Assembly (NCBI GenBank): GCA_947457465.1
Contig: CANGWB010000001.1
Span: 62,001-126,000, forward strand
Reading direction: 5' to 3'
Source: Chitinophagaceae bacterium
GTDB taxonomy: Bacteria; Bacteroidota; Bacteroidia; Chitinophagales; Chitinophagaceae
Length of the DNA: 64,000 bases
Position 1 is the stretch's first letter. The number at the start of each line of letters is the position of its first letter. The translations under genes were made by a program, and so were the position numbers. The notes under the pieces were generated by a model. It had not been told where the DNA came from, searched no databases, and saw nothing but the letters and a program-made list of their open reading frames with translations. Below are positions 8,985 to 18,471 of this stretch, piece by piece.

Positions 8985-10435
8985 CAGAATGGATACTTCC
9001 TGTGTAAAAATAGACCGTTTTCACCGAAACGGTTGACGGAATACTCGAACCGGAACAACAGATCATAGAAGAGCAGGATATCGATACCCACACCTCCTGC
9101 ATACATAGGCGTATTCGCCAACCGGCCACGTAAACTCAACTCCGGATCATGTACATATCCTGTCTGCAAAAAAGAACGAGCCATGAGTCGAATGGGAACC
9201 GTTGCCGGGTCCTTCCCTTTTTTATACGGAATCCGAATCGTGTGACGAACCAGCTCGCGCGTGAGAAACAACCGGACCAACCCCCCTGCTACCCCATCGA
9301 CCACATAGTATTCATAGCCGGATACAAATTGGTTGCCATATCCGAGCATTCGCCGGTTGATGAATGGTTGATCGAAAGGAGACTTGATTCCCGCATACAT
9401 ACCCAACGCCAGTGACCATTTTTTATCCAGCGGCCAATGCATCATGCCCTTTGCATGCACCTCCCAAAGATCCATCGGTGTTCCTAGTCCCGACCTCGAC
9501 AATTGCAACTGCGCCAGCGGACCTTTTCGGGGATACGGCAAGTGATCGACCCGCTGATAATTCAGCACATAATAAAAACCCGGATACCGTATGCTGCCGC
9601 CACCCCCGGGAAAATAAGTTGGATTACGACGGTACACAGTATCGGATACACGCTCCGATTTCCACTGAAATCCGAACGTGTGTCGGGTGTTGATACGGGG
9701 TCGATATTGCAACTCACCGAATGCTAATATCTGTTGACGTAAAAAAAGATCGGGGTCGCGCAAAAAAACCTGTTTGTCTTGACTCGTCTCTACATTGACC
9801 TCATGATTACGACCCATGCTGAATCCCACGCGCAAGCCCCATCGCATCCGCTTGTCGATATAAGGTCGTTCATACGACAAAGAGAGTTGTTGTGTATAGC
9901 CGCCCAAAACGGTTACATTGGTACGATCACCCCGCCCGGTTGTATTATTCAAAAATAATTGCGCTCCATAATTGACACGGCGCAAACTGGCCCCTTGCTC
10001 GAACAACCACTGATTCAGGTTTCGATCGACCGGATCGAAGAATAAAGCAGGATAAATATTGAACCGCTCCTTCACACGCACAATCACCTGCACTCGATTT
10101 TGAACGATCGAATCCGCATACACTGTTACCTGCTGGAACAAGGTCGTATTCATCAATACGCGTTTCGCCTCCTCGAACCAGCTGACCAATTGAGGAAGCT
10201 GACAACTGTCGCCAACGGCAAAAGGAAGTTCGCGTATCAGTATGTGCTCCCGTGTATGTCGATTGCCTTCGATACGGATCGAATCGATGTACAAAAGCGG
10301 CAAGGCCGGTGAATAGGATGAATGTCCGGTTAGATCCGCCGGTTGGGCGGAAAGGGATGACGAAACTGAAAGCAGTAGAAGAAAAAACAGCACCCAATGC
10401 CGCCGCAAAAAAATCGAACGAAAGACGCTACACAT
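8984..10435 (-). CDS. BamA/TamA family (Omp85-like) outer membrane protein with a single short POTRA-like region
   Basis: 483 aa; signal peptide, IDSIRIEGNRHTREHILIRELPFAVGDSC POTRA-like start, beta-barrel, C-terminal Phe. Confidence 0.75.
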   Translation of the reverse strand: MCSVFRSIFLRRHWVLFFLLLLSVSSSLSAQPADLTGHSSYSPALPLLYIDSIRIEGNRHTREHILIRELPFAVGDSCQLPQLVSWFEEAKRVLMNTTLFQQVTVYADSIVQNRVQVIVRVKERFNIYPALFFDPVDRNLNQWLFEQGASLRRVNYGAQLFLNNTTGRGDRTNVTVLGGYTQQLSLSYERPYIDKRMRWGLRVGFSMGRNHEVNVETSQDKQVFLRDPDLFLRQQILAFGELQYRPRINTRHTFGFQWKSERVSDTVYRRNPTYFPGGGGSIRYPGFYYVLNYQRVDHLPYPRKGPLAQLQLSRSGLGTPMDLWEVHAKGMMHWPLDKKWSLALGMYAGIKSPFDQPFINRRMLGYGNQFVSGYEYYVVDGVAGGLVRLFLTRELVRHTIRIPYKKGKDPATVPIRLMARSFLQTGYVHDPELSLRGRLANTPMYAGGVGIDILLFYDLLFRFEYSVNRFGENGLFLHRKYPF

Positions 10436-11090
10436 TTAAGTAGGTCATGAGGTTGTCGAAATTGCTACGCAGCTGATTCGTGTATAATTCCTCTCCGAAA
10501 AAGCAGACCACGTTGTACTCATAACGCTGAAACGTAGCCACGATATCCGATATCTCGGGTTTATTCAGTCGGATGGTGACCGATAACTGTCCGCTCTCCG
10601 GCAGTATCCGGGTATTCAATTGAGTGATCTGTGCATCGTGTGTTTCAACTAACCGACTCATTTCACTGAATGCATATTGCCGCGGCTCCATTTCCAGCAC
10701 CAGCAAGCCACCGGGCTCTTCCAATCGCATGAAGGAAGCCAGTGCCCGGATCAGATCCGAAGGCAATAAGGTGCCGATCAATTCCGAATCCGTAGAAACA
10801 ACCGGTATCAAGGAGAGATGCTGTGCGGAGGCCAATTGTACCGCCATCAAAATATGATCGTCTGCCTTAACAGAAAGCGACTGCCAAAGGGTTTGACAGG
10901 CATCCAAGGTCTGCTGATCGTCTTCTACCGACTGAAGCGCAGATTCGCTGACCAATCCCACAAAAGCAGGACCCTCCGTTATAGGTAAATGCATGACCTG
11001 ATGATCGGCCATTACATTCAAGGCCTCGAACACCGTATCGGCCGGACGTAAAAATGGTAGAGTCTGTGAAAGGAGTTGACGACAGAGCAT
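10428..11090 (-). CDS. CBS domain-containing protein
   Basis: Two CBS-like repeats (LRPADTVFEALNVMADHQVMHLPITE; LSVKADDHILMAVQLASAQHLSLIPVVSTDSELIGTL) and an ACT-like tail. Confidence 0.8.
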   Translation of the reverse strand: MLCRQLLSQTLPFLRPADTVFEALNVMADHQVMHLPITEGPAFVGLVSESALQSVEDDQQTLDACQTLWQSLSVKADDHILMAVQLASAQHLSLIPVVSTDSELIGTLLPSDLIRALASFMRLEEPGGLLVLEMEPRQYAFSEMSRLVETHDAQITQLNTRILPESGQLSVTIRLNKPEISDIVATFQRYEYNVVCFFGEELYTNQLRSNFDNLMTYLNV

Positions 11091-11138
11091 GTAGATCGAC
11101 TTCCCCCCAAAAATACGGTAGTGAAGCGATGTAACTTG

Positions 11139-11915
11139 TTAATGCGGAACTACTGGGTTCGGGAATCGTTGCAAGAAGGCTGCGAGAATGCGATTGAACT
11201 CATCAGGCACCTCCATCATCGGGGCATGACCGCATTTGTCGATGAAATAAAGCTCACTGTTCGGGATCAAACGCTTAAACTCCTCGCCCACGAACGGCGG
11301 GGTAACAATATCATTATTCCCCCAGACCAGCAAGGTGGGTAAAGAGATCTTGGACAATTCATTGCCCAGGTTATTCCGGATGGCACTCTTGGCCAGGGCA
11401 ATGATCTTGATCACCTTCAACCGGTTGTTGGTGATACTGAAAACCTCATCCACCAACTCCTTTGTAGCCGTTGCAGGGTCATAAAAAGTCTGCTCGGTTT
11501 TCTTCTTGATATAATCGTAATCACCTCGCTTGGGATAGCTATCACCCATGCCGTTCTCGAATAAACCAGAACTGCCTGCAAGGGTCAATGACCGAGCCCG
11601 GTCTGTATGCTTCAGCAAATAAACCAATGCCACATGTCCGCCTAACGAGTTCCCCATCAGGTGCACATCTTTCAACTCCAGTGCCTCTAAAAATTTGTGC
11701 AGGTATTTAGCCAATCCGCCGACTGAAGTATGCAACAGGTCCATGTCCAGCAACGGCATCAAAGGCACGATCACCCGATGCGTATGCTTGAAATGTTCGA
11801 TCACCCCGGAAAAATTGCTGAGGTTACCGAAAAGACCGTGTAGGAGAACCAATGGTTGTCCGACACCCTCATCGATAAAGTGGAACTTCTTGAAATCCTT
11901 GATCGCGTAAGACAT
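11139..11915 (-). CDS. Alpha/beta hydrolase
   Basis: LVLLHGLFGNLSNF, LMGNSLGGHVAL (GxSxGG), CGHAPMMEVPDEFN. Confidence 0.9.
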   Translation of the reverse strand: MSYAIKDFKKFHFIDEGVGQPLVLLHGLFGNLSNFSGVIEHFKHTHRVIVPLMPLLDMDLLHTSVGGLAKYLHKFLEALELKDVHLMGNSLGGHVALVYLLKHTDRARSLTLAGSSGLFENGMGDSYPKRGDYDYIKKKTEQTFYDPATATKELVDEVFSITNNRLKVIKIIALAKSAIRNNLGNELSKISLPTLLVWGNNDIVTPPFVGEEFKRLIPNSELYFIDKCGHAPMMEVPDEFNRILAAFLQRFPNPVVPH

Positions 11916-12000
11916 ACTAACTGCAGGGCAAGCCCTTCGTTGCTAAAATAGACTTTTTGGAACAAATGAGACCTAAACAGAAAATAACTGAAAATGAATT

Positions 12001-12543
12001 CTACAGAACAGACACCGACTGCGGAACTGTTTTGAAATATTGCTCCAGGGAATCATAGACATCTTTCCCGCCCGGGATCCATCTACCCATACCTTGAAAG
12101 AGCTCCATAAATAACGGTTGGATAGTCTGCAGATAATACGATTCCTGCACATCAGTTGCAGACACCACACCCGCCCACTGCAATCCCTGAAAAACCGCAG
12201 CCGAGAGGCTGAGCAACAATGCCAGATATAATATAGCACCCGATAACCGGTTGATGGTTCCCAGTTGAGCCAACTCCAATACACCCTCAAGCGCTTTGGC
12301 ACCCAATCGAACCAGGATCACCACGCCAATCAGGATGGCAAGAAAAGCGACCAAAGGCACCCACCTGTCCGACACCGACACAAGTTCACCCAACCATCCT
12401 GCCACCATTGCACTGAACTTGAATGCAAGAAAAATACCGAGCCAGATGGAGACAAACGAGAACACTGCGAGGATCAGTCCGCGTTGATAGCCCAGATACA
12501 AAGCCGCCAGGGCCAATAGTGCTATGATCAGATCGATGCCCAT
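12001..12543 (-). CDS. CvpA family protein
   Basis: IALLALAALYLGYQRGLILAVFSFVSIWLGIFLAFKFS, multiple TM segments. Confidence 0.82.
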   Translation of the reverse strand: MGIDLIIALLALAALYLGYQRGLILAVFSFVSIWLGIFLAFKFSAMVAGWLGELVSVSDRWVPLVAFLAILIGVVILVRLGAKALEGVLELAQLGTINRLSGAILYLALLLSLSAAVFQGLQWAGVVSATDVQESYYLQTIQPLFMELFQGMGRWIPGGKDVYDSLEQYFKTVPQSVSVL

Positions 12544-12559
12544 CAGGAAAATTCGACGA

Positions 12560-13015
12560 TCATTTCGCCGACAACATCTCTTTTATAAGAGCCGACAACG
12601 TTTTGCCGTCCACCTTACCGGAAAAAACCTTGTTGGCTACACCCATGACCTTGCCCATATCGGCCGGACCACTTGCACCAACCTCCGTGAAGATCTGTTT
12701 CAATCCGGCACGCAATTCTTCTTCCGACATTGGCTTGGGCAGAAACCGTTCGATCACGGCGATCTCTTCCGACTCTTTTGTCGCTAATTCAGGTCGATTC
12801 TGTTGTTGAAAGATCTCCAACGCATCTTTACGTTGCTTGACCATTTTTTGCAACAATTTGATCTCAGCTGCTTCGTCCATTTCGGCAGGTGCCCCTTCTG
12901 CGGTCTTTGCTACCAAAATCGCCGCCTTGATAGCACGTAAACTTCGAAGCGCCGCTTCATCTTTATTGAGCATGGCCGTCTTCAATTCGGCCATAATGTT
13001 TTTCTCGAGTGACAT
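12560..13015 (-). CDS. GatB/YqeY domain-containing protein
   Basis: MLNKDEAALRSLRAIKAAI, FLPKPMSEEELRAGLKQI, MGKVMGVANKVFSGKVDGKTLSALIKEML. Confidence 0.92.
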   Translation of the reverse strand: MSLEKNIMAELKTAMLNKDEAALRSLRAIKAAILVAKTAEGAPAEMDEAAEIKLLQKMVKQRKDALEIFQQQNRPELATKESEEIAVIERFLPKPMSEEELRAGLKQIFTEVGASGPADMGKVMGVANKVFSGKVDGKTLSALIKEMLSAK

Positions 13016-13019
13016 GGTA

Positions 13020-13367
13020 TCAGGCTTTATTGTTGGCTAATTGTTTGGCACGGAATGTTTCGTAAAACTCTTTGGCAAAGGCCTTCATCTGCTCCACCTG
13101 ATCGGCATACTGCGTCGCGCGACCATAGGTATCGGCCATCGTCATCAGCGTCTGATAATAGAAATCGGCCATCTCATCCACCATCATCTGCTGCGTCCAC
13201 AGATCGATGCGCAAAGCGGCTTTATCGGCCCCGTCCCAAAAAGAGACCATCATTGCCTTTGCCTTCTGAAATTGTCCATCACCGGCATCACTTGCCGCCC
13301 ATTGAATATCGTTAGGTACCCGCTTCTCGTCCAGTCCCACCTGGATCGTGATCGTTGATTGCTGCAT
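13020..13367 (-). CDS. gldC: Gliding motility protein GldC
   Basis: Q.GLDEKRVPNDIQWAASDAGDGQFQKAKAMMVSFWDG...LRIDLWTQQMMVDEMADFYYQTLMTMADTYGRAT is GldC-like. Confidence 0.88.
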   Translation of the reverse strand: MQQSTITIQVGLDEKRVPNDIQWAASDAGDGQFQKAKAMMVSFWDGADKAALRIDLWTQQMMVDEMADFYYQTLMTMADTYGRATQYADQVEQMKAFAKEFYETFRAKQLANNKA

Positions 13368-13393
13368 AATTAAAATTGAACCGCAAAGCTAAC

Positions 13394-14524
13394 TCAATCT
13401 CGGCGCGCCGCCGCCAGCATCGACCCCCAAACTCCTTGTGCCGTCCGATCCCAGCTAAACGACTCCGCAACCGAACGGCCTTTTTCGACCAATCGTCGGC
13501 GAAGCGATTCATCGATGTACAAGCGGCTCATCTGATCTGCCAAGGCGGCCGGCTCTTTTGGATCAGCATAAAGAGCTGCCTCCCCGGCGATCTCCTGCAT
13601 CGACGTACCTGCACTGGTGATCACCGGCACATCGGAGCACATGGCTTCCAGTACCGGCACCCCGAATCCTTCATAGAATGAAGGGTAAACAAGTGCATAG
13701 GCCGATGCTGTGAGTCCGACCAACACATCGAGATCCACATAACCCATCAATACCACATCCGATCGGTATTTATAAGTCGCCAGTAACGATTCAAAATCTC
13801 CGGAATGCCAGGCCATCCGTCCCGCCAGCACCAACTTAAAATTGCTTTGCTGTCTTTTTTTGAAGAGTGAAAACGCCTTCAATAAACCGATCAGATTTTT
13901 TCGGGGATGGATCGCACCCGTATATAAAAAAAACTCCTTCCCCTCAGTATATCTGTCTTTAATGGCGGTACGCTCAGTAATCTCGAACGGATGAAAGACC
14001 GGTTTTGCGGCACTGTACACCACATCGATCGCATCGGGCAACATTCCATACATGTCAACCAACTGACGCTTTGAGGTTTCTGAGACGGTAGCGACTCGCT
14101 GCACCTTTTTCAAAAACCGCGGGGTGTATTTCCGATAATAACGACCGATCGAGGCAGGCAGCCAGTGACGGTCCTGCAAAAAAGCCAGATCATGTACAAC
14201 CAAGCATTGTGGAACCTGCGTGCGCAATGAGGCGATGCCATCCGGCGACACAAAAAGATCGGCCTTGAATTGCTTTAATACGGGGGGAATGCGCCAATCG
14301 TACCACAATTTCCACAACAACGGGTGACGGGCCGGTGGGGGAAGTATCCGCAGGGAAACATTATCTGGCAGCTGAAGATCGGCAGGCGGCCGTCGGTCAA
14401 ACAAAAACAGAAACTGATGATCTGGCTGCGCCAACGCGATACGCGAAAACACCTGCTCCTTGAAATACCCGTAACCTTCCCGTAAGCCTTCCGTCCAGAA
14501 CCGAGTATTGACAACGATGCGCAT
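13394..14524 (-). CDS. Glycosyltransferase family 4/1
   Basis: FLYTGAIHPRKNLIGLLKAF, YPSFYEGFGVPVLEAMCSDVPVITS. Start set at MRIVVNTRFW. Confidence 0.92.
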   Translation of the reverse strand: MRIVVNTRFWTEGLREGYGYFKEQVFSRIALAQPDHQFLFLFDRRPPADLQLPDNVSLRILPPPARHPLLWKLWYDWRIPPVLKQFKADLFVSPDGIASLRTQVPQCLVVHDLAFLQDRHWLPASIGRYYRKYTPRFLKKVQRVATVSETSKRQLVDMYGMLPDAIDVVYSAAKPVFHPFEITERTAIKDRYTEGKEFFLYTGAIHPRKNLIGLLKAFSLFKKRQQSNFKLVLAGRMAWHSGDFESLLATYKYRSDVVLMGYVDLDVLVGLTASAYALVYPSFYEGFGVPVLEAMCSDVPVITSAGTSMQEIAGEAALYADPKEPAALADQMSRLYIDESLRRRLVEKGRSVAESFSWDRTAQGVWGSMLAAARRD

Positions 14525-14529
14525 GGCGG

Positions 14530-14537
14530 CAAAGGTA
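14530..14537 (-). promoter_or_regulatory. -7 element TACCTTTG 5 nt before the glycosyltransferase ATG
   Basis: Minus strand TACCTTTG-CCGCC-ATG. Confidence 0.45.
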
Positions 14538-14553
14538 GCCACGGCGGAATCCT

Positions 14554-14561
14554 TATATTTG
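14554..14561 (+). promoter_or_regulatory. -7 element TATATTTG upstream of the DUF4290 gene
   Basis: Exact TAnnTTTG, 18 nt before the ATG at 14580. Divergent from the 14530-14537 element. Confidence 0.45.
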
Positions 14562-14579
14562 TCCTTTCACTTGAATTTT

Positions 14580-15242
14580 ATGGATTACAATACCAGTCGC
14601 AACCACCTGATGTTGCGTGAATACGGTCGTCATATACAACGCATGGTAGAGCACATTCTGACCATCGAGGACACCGAAAAACGGCAACGAAATGCACAGG
14701 TGATCGTGGAGACCATGGGCATTCTCAACCCCCAGTTGAAAAATGTAGAGGATTACAAACAAAAATTCTGGGATCACCTTTTTGAGATCTCTGATTACTC
14801 GCTTGAGGTTAAATCACCCTATCCCATCCCCACCCGTGAAGAGGCAAAGGCCCGACCTAAGCCCCTTCCCTACCCCCGACGCTACCCTCGCTATACCCAT
14901 CTGGGCAAAAACCTGGAACTGGTGATCCAAAAAGCCCTGGAGGCTGAGGATGCGGACAAAAAGCAAGGTTTCGCCAACGCCATCGCTTACTACATGAAAC
15001 TTGCCTATAACAACTGGCATAAAGAACTAGTGGCTGATGATGTGATCCAAAGCGAGATGAATGCGCTGACAGACGGACAACTCACCTTTACCAATACCCC
15101 GTATGTGAAAGCCTATCGCATGCAACCCGAGGGAAGAGGTGGTGGCGGATATGGTAAACGAGGAAAATTCCAGCCCCGTGGTGGTGGCGGAGGCGGTGGT
15201 CGCCGTGATATGCGCGGCGGATTCAAAAAGAAGCGTTACTGA
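14580..15242 (+). CDS. DUF4290 domain-containing protein
   Basis: MDYNTSRNHLMLREYGRHIQRMVEH...NPQLKNVEDYKQKFWDHLFEIS, with a Gly/Arg-rich C-terminal tail. Confidence 0.85.
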   Translation: MDYNTSRNHLMLREYGRHIQRMVEHILTIEDTEKRQRNAQVIVETMGILNPQLKNVEDYKQKFWDHLFEISDYSLEVKSPYPIPTREEAKARPKPLPYPRRYPRYTHLGKNLELVIQKALEAEDADKKQGFANAIAYYMKLAYNNWHKELVADDVIQSEMNALTDGQLTFTNTPYVKAYRMQPEGRGGGGYGKRGKFQPRGGGGGGGRRDMRGGFKKKRY

Positions 15243-15272
15243 TCCGCATCAAGTATTGACGTTTCTTTGCCT

Positions 15273-15851
15273 ATGGAATCTTCCCGAAATAAGCTCATTA
15301 TCATCGCCGCTCCCTCCGGCGCCGGCAAAACATCGATCGTACGATGCCTGCTGGAACGTTTGCCCGAACAATTAGCCTTTTCTGTTTCGTGTACCACGCG
15401 TTCTCCGCGTCCCGGTGAAACCGACGGAAAAGAATATCACTTCACCACTGTAGAATCATTCGAATCCAAAATCGCGAAGGATGAACTCGCCGAATGGGAA
15501 ATGGTGTATTTCGGAAAATATTACGGTACCCCTGTAAGCGAATTGGAACGGATCTGGCAATTGGGCAAAACCCCATTGTTGGACATAGACGTGAAAGGCG
15601 GATTGAATATCCGGAAACGTTATCCTGAATCCAGCCTGGCGATTTTTATCGACCCCCCGTCCCTGACTGAACTCTCCCGCCGCCTGCATGCTCGGGGCAC
15701 GGAGACGCCTGAGTCGCTGGATGCCCGACTCAACAAAGCCACCTATGAAATGAGTTTCAAAGGAGAATTCGATCACGTGATCCTGAATGACGAACTGGAT
15801 AAAGCTTGCAACGAAACGGAGAAATTGATTCGTAACTTTCTTCAAGCATAA
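15273..15851 (+). CDS. gmk: Guanylate kinase
   Basis: KLIIIAAPSGAGKTSIVRCLLERLP, SVSCTTRSPRPGETDGKEYHF. ATG at 15273 preferred over TTG at 15267. Confidence 0.96.
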   Translation: MESSRNKLIIIAAPSGAGKTSIVRCLLERLPEQLAFSVSCTTRSPRPGETDGKEYHFTTVESFESKIAKDELAEWEMVYFGKYYGTPVSELERIWQLGKTPLLDIDVKGGLNIRKRYPESSLAIFIDPPSLTELSRRLHARGTETPESLDARLNKATYEMSFKGEFDHVILNDELDKACNETEKLIRNFLQA

Positions 15852-15862
15852 TATTCAATCCG

Positions 15863-17104
15863 ATGAGCACCCTGCTTATCTTTTTGTTTACCCTGATGGG
15901 CATGGCCCTGCTGGCCGGCATCGAGATGTCATTTTACAGTGCCAACCGAATGGCATTGGAACTGAAGAGACGCAACTTCCCACAGGCGCTGAAACGACTC
16001 GAACCCTTCTTGGAATCACCCGCCCGTCTGCTGGGCACTACCTTGGTCGGCTCCCAACTGTTGTTGGTATTACTTGCCCTGCAGATCAACAAGGTGATGC
16101 AACCGCTCTGGAATTACGCCCATGTGGGTTCAGCCACCTGGCAACTGCTGATCGAAATCCTGCTGACTACCTTGATCGTACTCATACTGGCTGAATTCAT
16201 TCCGCGTGCTTTTTATCGGTCCCGCGGGGAAATGGGACTGATCCGATCTTCCGGGATTCTGCGAACTGCGCATCAGCTCTTCTTTCCCATTGCCGCCGCC
16301 GCCATCGACACGGCTGAATGGTTGCTTCGACAAGTATTCGATGTGAGGATCAGAGAAAAAAGAGAGCCATTGAAACGAAGCGACCTCAAGCACTTGTTTC
16401 AGACGCCCATCCCCGAGGAATCGGATGAACTGCAGGCTCAACTGATCGAGAATGCACAGGAACTACCTAAGATCAAGATCCGTCAGTGCCTCGTGCCTCG
16501 TAAAGAGATCATCGGTGTGCCCCACACCCTGAGCACGGAAGAATTGCGTCAACGTTTTATCGAAACGCAACTCAGCAAGCTGATCGTGTACCAAAAAGAT
16601 ATCGATCACATCATCGGTTACGTGCACCAACTCGACCTTTTCAAAAATCCGCAAACCATCGATGAGATCATCCTTCCGATACCGGCCATTCCGGAAAGCA
16701 TGAGCGCCACCCGACTGATCGGACAGTTCACCCGTGAACGGAAAAGTATCGCCTGGGTGGTCGATGAATTCGGTGGCACCGCCGGCATTGTGACCATGGA
16801 AGACGTCCTGGAAGAACTTTTCGGAGAGATCCGCGATGAATTCGACACAGAAGATTTCGTAGAAAAACAGATCGGTGAACGGGAATACATTTTTTCAGGC
16901 CGACTCGAACTGGATTACCTGGCCGATAAATATGATTTCACTTTCGACCACGAAGAGGCCGAAACCCTTTCCGGATACATCATCAACCACCACGATACCA
17001 TACCCCGACAAAAAGAACGGATCATCATCGACGAATATGAGTTTGAGGTATTGCAGGTGACGGAAACCCGCATCGAGACCGTTCGTATGAAGCGGCTGCA
17101 ATAA
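15863..17104 (+). CDS. CorC/HlyC-type transporter-associated CBS protein (GldE-like)
   Basis: N-terminal CNNM-type TM region, CBS pair (RQCLVPRKEIIGVP; AWVVDEFGGTAGIVTMEDVLEELFGEIRDEFD), CorC_HlyC C-terminus. Confidence 0.85.
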   Translation: MSTLLIFLFTLMGMALLAGIEMSFYSANRMALELKRRNFPQALKRLEPFLESPARLLGTTLVGSQLLLVLLALQINKVMQPLWNYAHVGSATWQLLIEILLTTLIVLILAEFIPRAFYRSRGEMGLIRSSGILRTAHQLFFPIAAAAIDTAEWLLRQVFDVRIREKREPLKRSDLKHLFQTPIPEESDELQAQLIENAQELPKIKIRQCLVPRKEIIGVPHTLSTEELRQRFIETQLSKLIVYQKDIDHIIGYVHQLDLFKNPQTIDEIILPIPAIPESMSATRLIGQFTRERKSIAWVVDEFGGTAGIVTMEDVLEELFGEIRDEFDTEDFVEKQIGEREYIFSGRLELDYLADKYDFTFDHEEAETLSGYIINHHDTIPRQKERIIIDEYEFEVLQVTETRIETVRMKRLQ

Positions 17105-17111
17105 CCCGCTG

Positions 17112-17119
17112 TATATTTG
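17112..17119 (+). promoter_or_regulatory. -7 element TATATTTG 6 nt before the tatC ATG
   Basis: TATATTTG-TGCCCC-ATG. Confidence 0.4.
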
Positions 17120-17125
17120 TGCCCC

Positions 17126-17971
17126 ATGGCGATTACCGATTTCTTCAAGAAACGCACTCCCGATGAACAGGCCGAGATGAGCTTTCTCGATCATCTGGAA
17201 GAGCTCCGCTGGCACATCATTCGCTCGGTGATCGCCCTGCTGGTCTGCGCCATTTTTGTCTTTTCCTATTCCGACTGGGTAGTGGAAGACGTTCTGTTTG
17301 CCCCCACTCGCCCCGATTTCATCTCCGCCCGCTGGCTCTGCACCCTCGGAAAAAACATCGGTATCGGAGAAGCACTCTGCTTTCAGCCCATACAAGCACA
17401 ATTCCTTGAAACCACGATGACGGGCCAATTCATTGCTTCCTTCACCCTGGCCTTCATCGGCGGCTTCATACTCGCCTTCCCTTACATCTTCTGGGAATTC
17501 TGGCGCTTCATTCGACCCGCCCTCTCCGAAAAAGAATTGAAAAAAACACGCGGCGTCATCTTCTGGGTATCGCTGCTCTTCTTCACCGGCGTTTTATTCG
17601 GCTACTTCATCCTCACGCCCTTCATGGTGAACTTCTACTTCAACTACAAGCTGAGCGCCCAGATCACCATCATGCCCTCGTTCTCCGATTATCTGGAAAA
17701 TCTCATTTACACCACGGCGGGTATCGGTATATTATTTCAAATGCCGCTGCTGGTGATGCTACTCGCCCGCATCGGCATCGTCACCGCCACCTTTCTTCGG
17801 ACCTATCGCCGACATGCATTCGTGATCATCCTGATCGCAGCCGCGATCATCACGCCCTCGACCGATCCGTTCAGCTTAACGATCGTGACCATTCCGCTCT
17901 ACCTGCTGTTTGAAGCCAGTATCATTCTGGCCGGACGGGTGAATAAGGAGCAGAAAAAGGAATGGAGTTGA
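17126..17971 (+). CDS. tatC: Twin-arginine translocase subunit TatC
   Basis: MSFLDHLEELRWHIIRSVIALLVCA, PYIFWEFWRFIRPALSEKE, multiple TM segments. Confidence 0.95.
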   Translation: MAITDFFKKRTPDEQAEMSFLDHLEELRWHIIRSVIALLVCAIFVFSYSDWVVEDVLFAPTRPDFISARWLCTLGKNIGIGEALCFQPIQAQFLETTMTGQFIASFTLAFIGGFILAFPYIFWEFWRFIRPALSEKELKKTRGVIFWVSLLFFTGVLFGYFILTPFMVNFYFNYKLSAQITIMPSFSDYLENLIYTTAGIGILFQMPLLVMLLARIGIVTATFLRTYRRHAFVIILIAAAIITPSTDPFSLTIVTIPLYLLFEASIILAGRVNKEQKKEWS

Positions 17972-17994
17972 ACCTAGTTCAGCAGTTGTAGAGA

Positions 17995-18441
17995 TTAACA
18001 GGAGATCTTATTCACGCGATTTTGATGACGACCGCCTTCAAAAGCAGCCGTCATGAATGTCTTCATCATCTGAAGCGCCAAATCCTGGCTAACGAAGCGG
18101 GCCGGAATACAGAGGACATTCGCATCATTGTGCGCCCGGGCCAGTGCAGCCAATTCATCCAACCAACAGATGGAAGCGCGAACACCGGCATGCTTATTGG
18201 CGGTAATGGCTACACCATTCGCACTGCCGCAGATCAGAATACCAAATGCCGCCTCTCCTGATTCCACTTGTTCCGCTACCGGATGAGCAAAGTCGGGATA
18301 ATCAACCGAGTCCATGCTGTGGGTACCATTATCTCTAACTACATATCCCTCACTTCGCAACCAATCAGCCAAGAATTGCTTATACGCATAACCAGCATGA
18401 TCACTGCCGATCGAAATAGGCTTCTTCAAATCAAAACTCAT
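17995..18441 (-). CDS. rpiB: Ribose 5-phosphate isomerase B
   Basis: ISIGSDHAGYAYKQFLADWL, GILICGSANGVAITANKHAGVRASICW. Confidence 0.94.
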   Translation of the reverse strand: MSFDLKKPISIGSDHAGYAYKQFLADWLRSEGYVVRDNGTHSMDSVDYPDFAHPVAEQVESGEAAFGILICGSANGVAITANKHAGVRASICWLDELAALARAHNDANVLCIPARFVSQDLALQMMKTFMTAAFEGGRHQNRVNKISC

Positions 18442-18471
18442 ACCTGATAATTTAACGCTGAATTGAAATTT

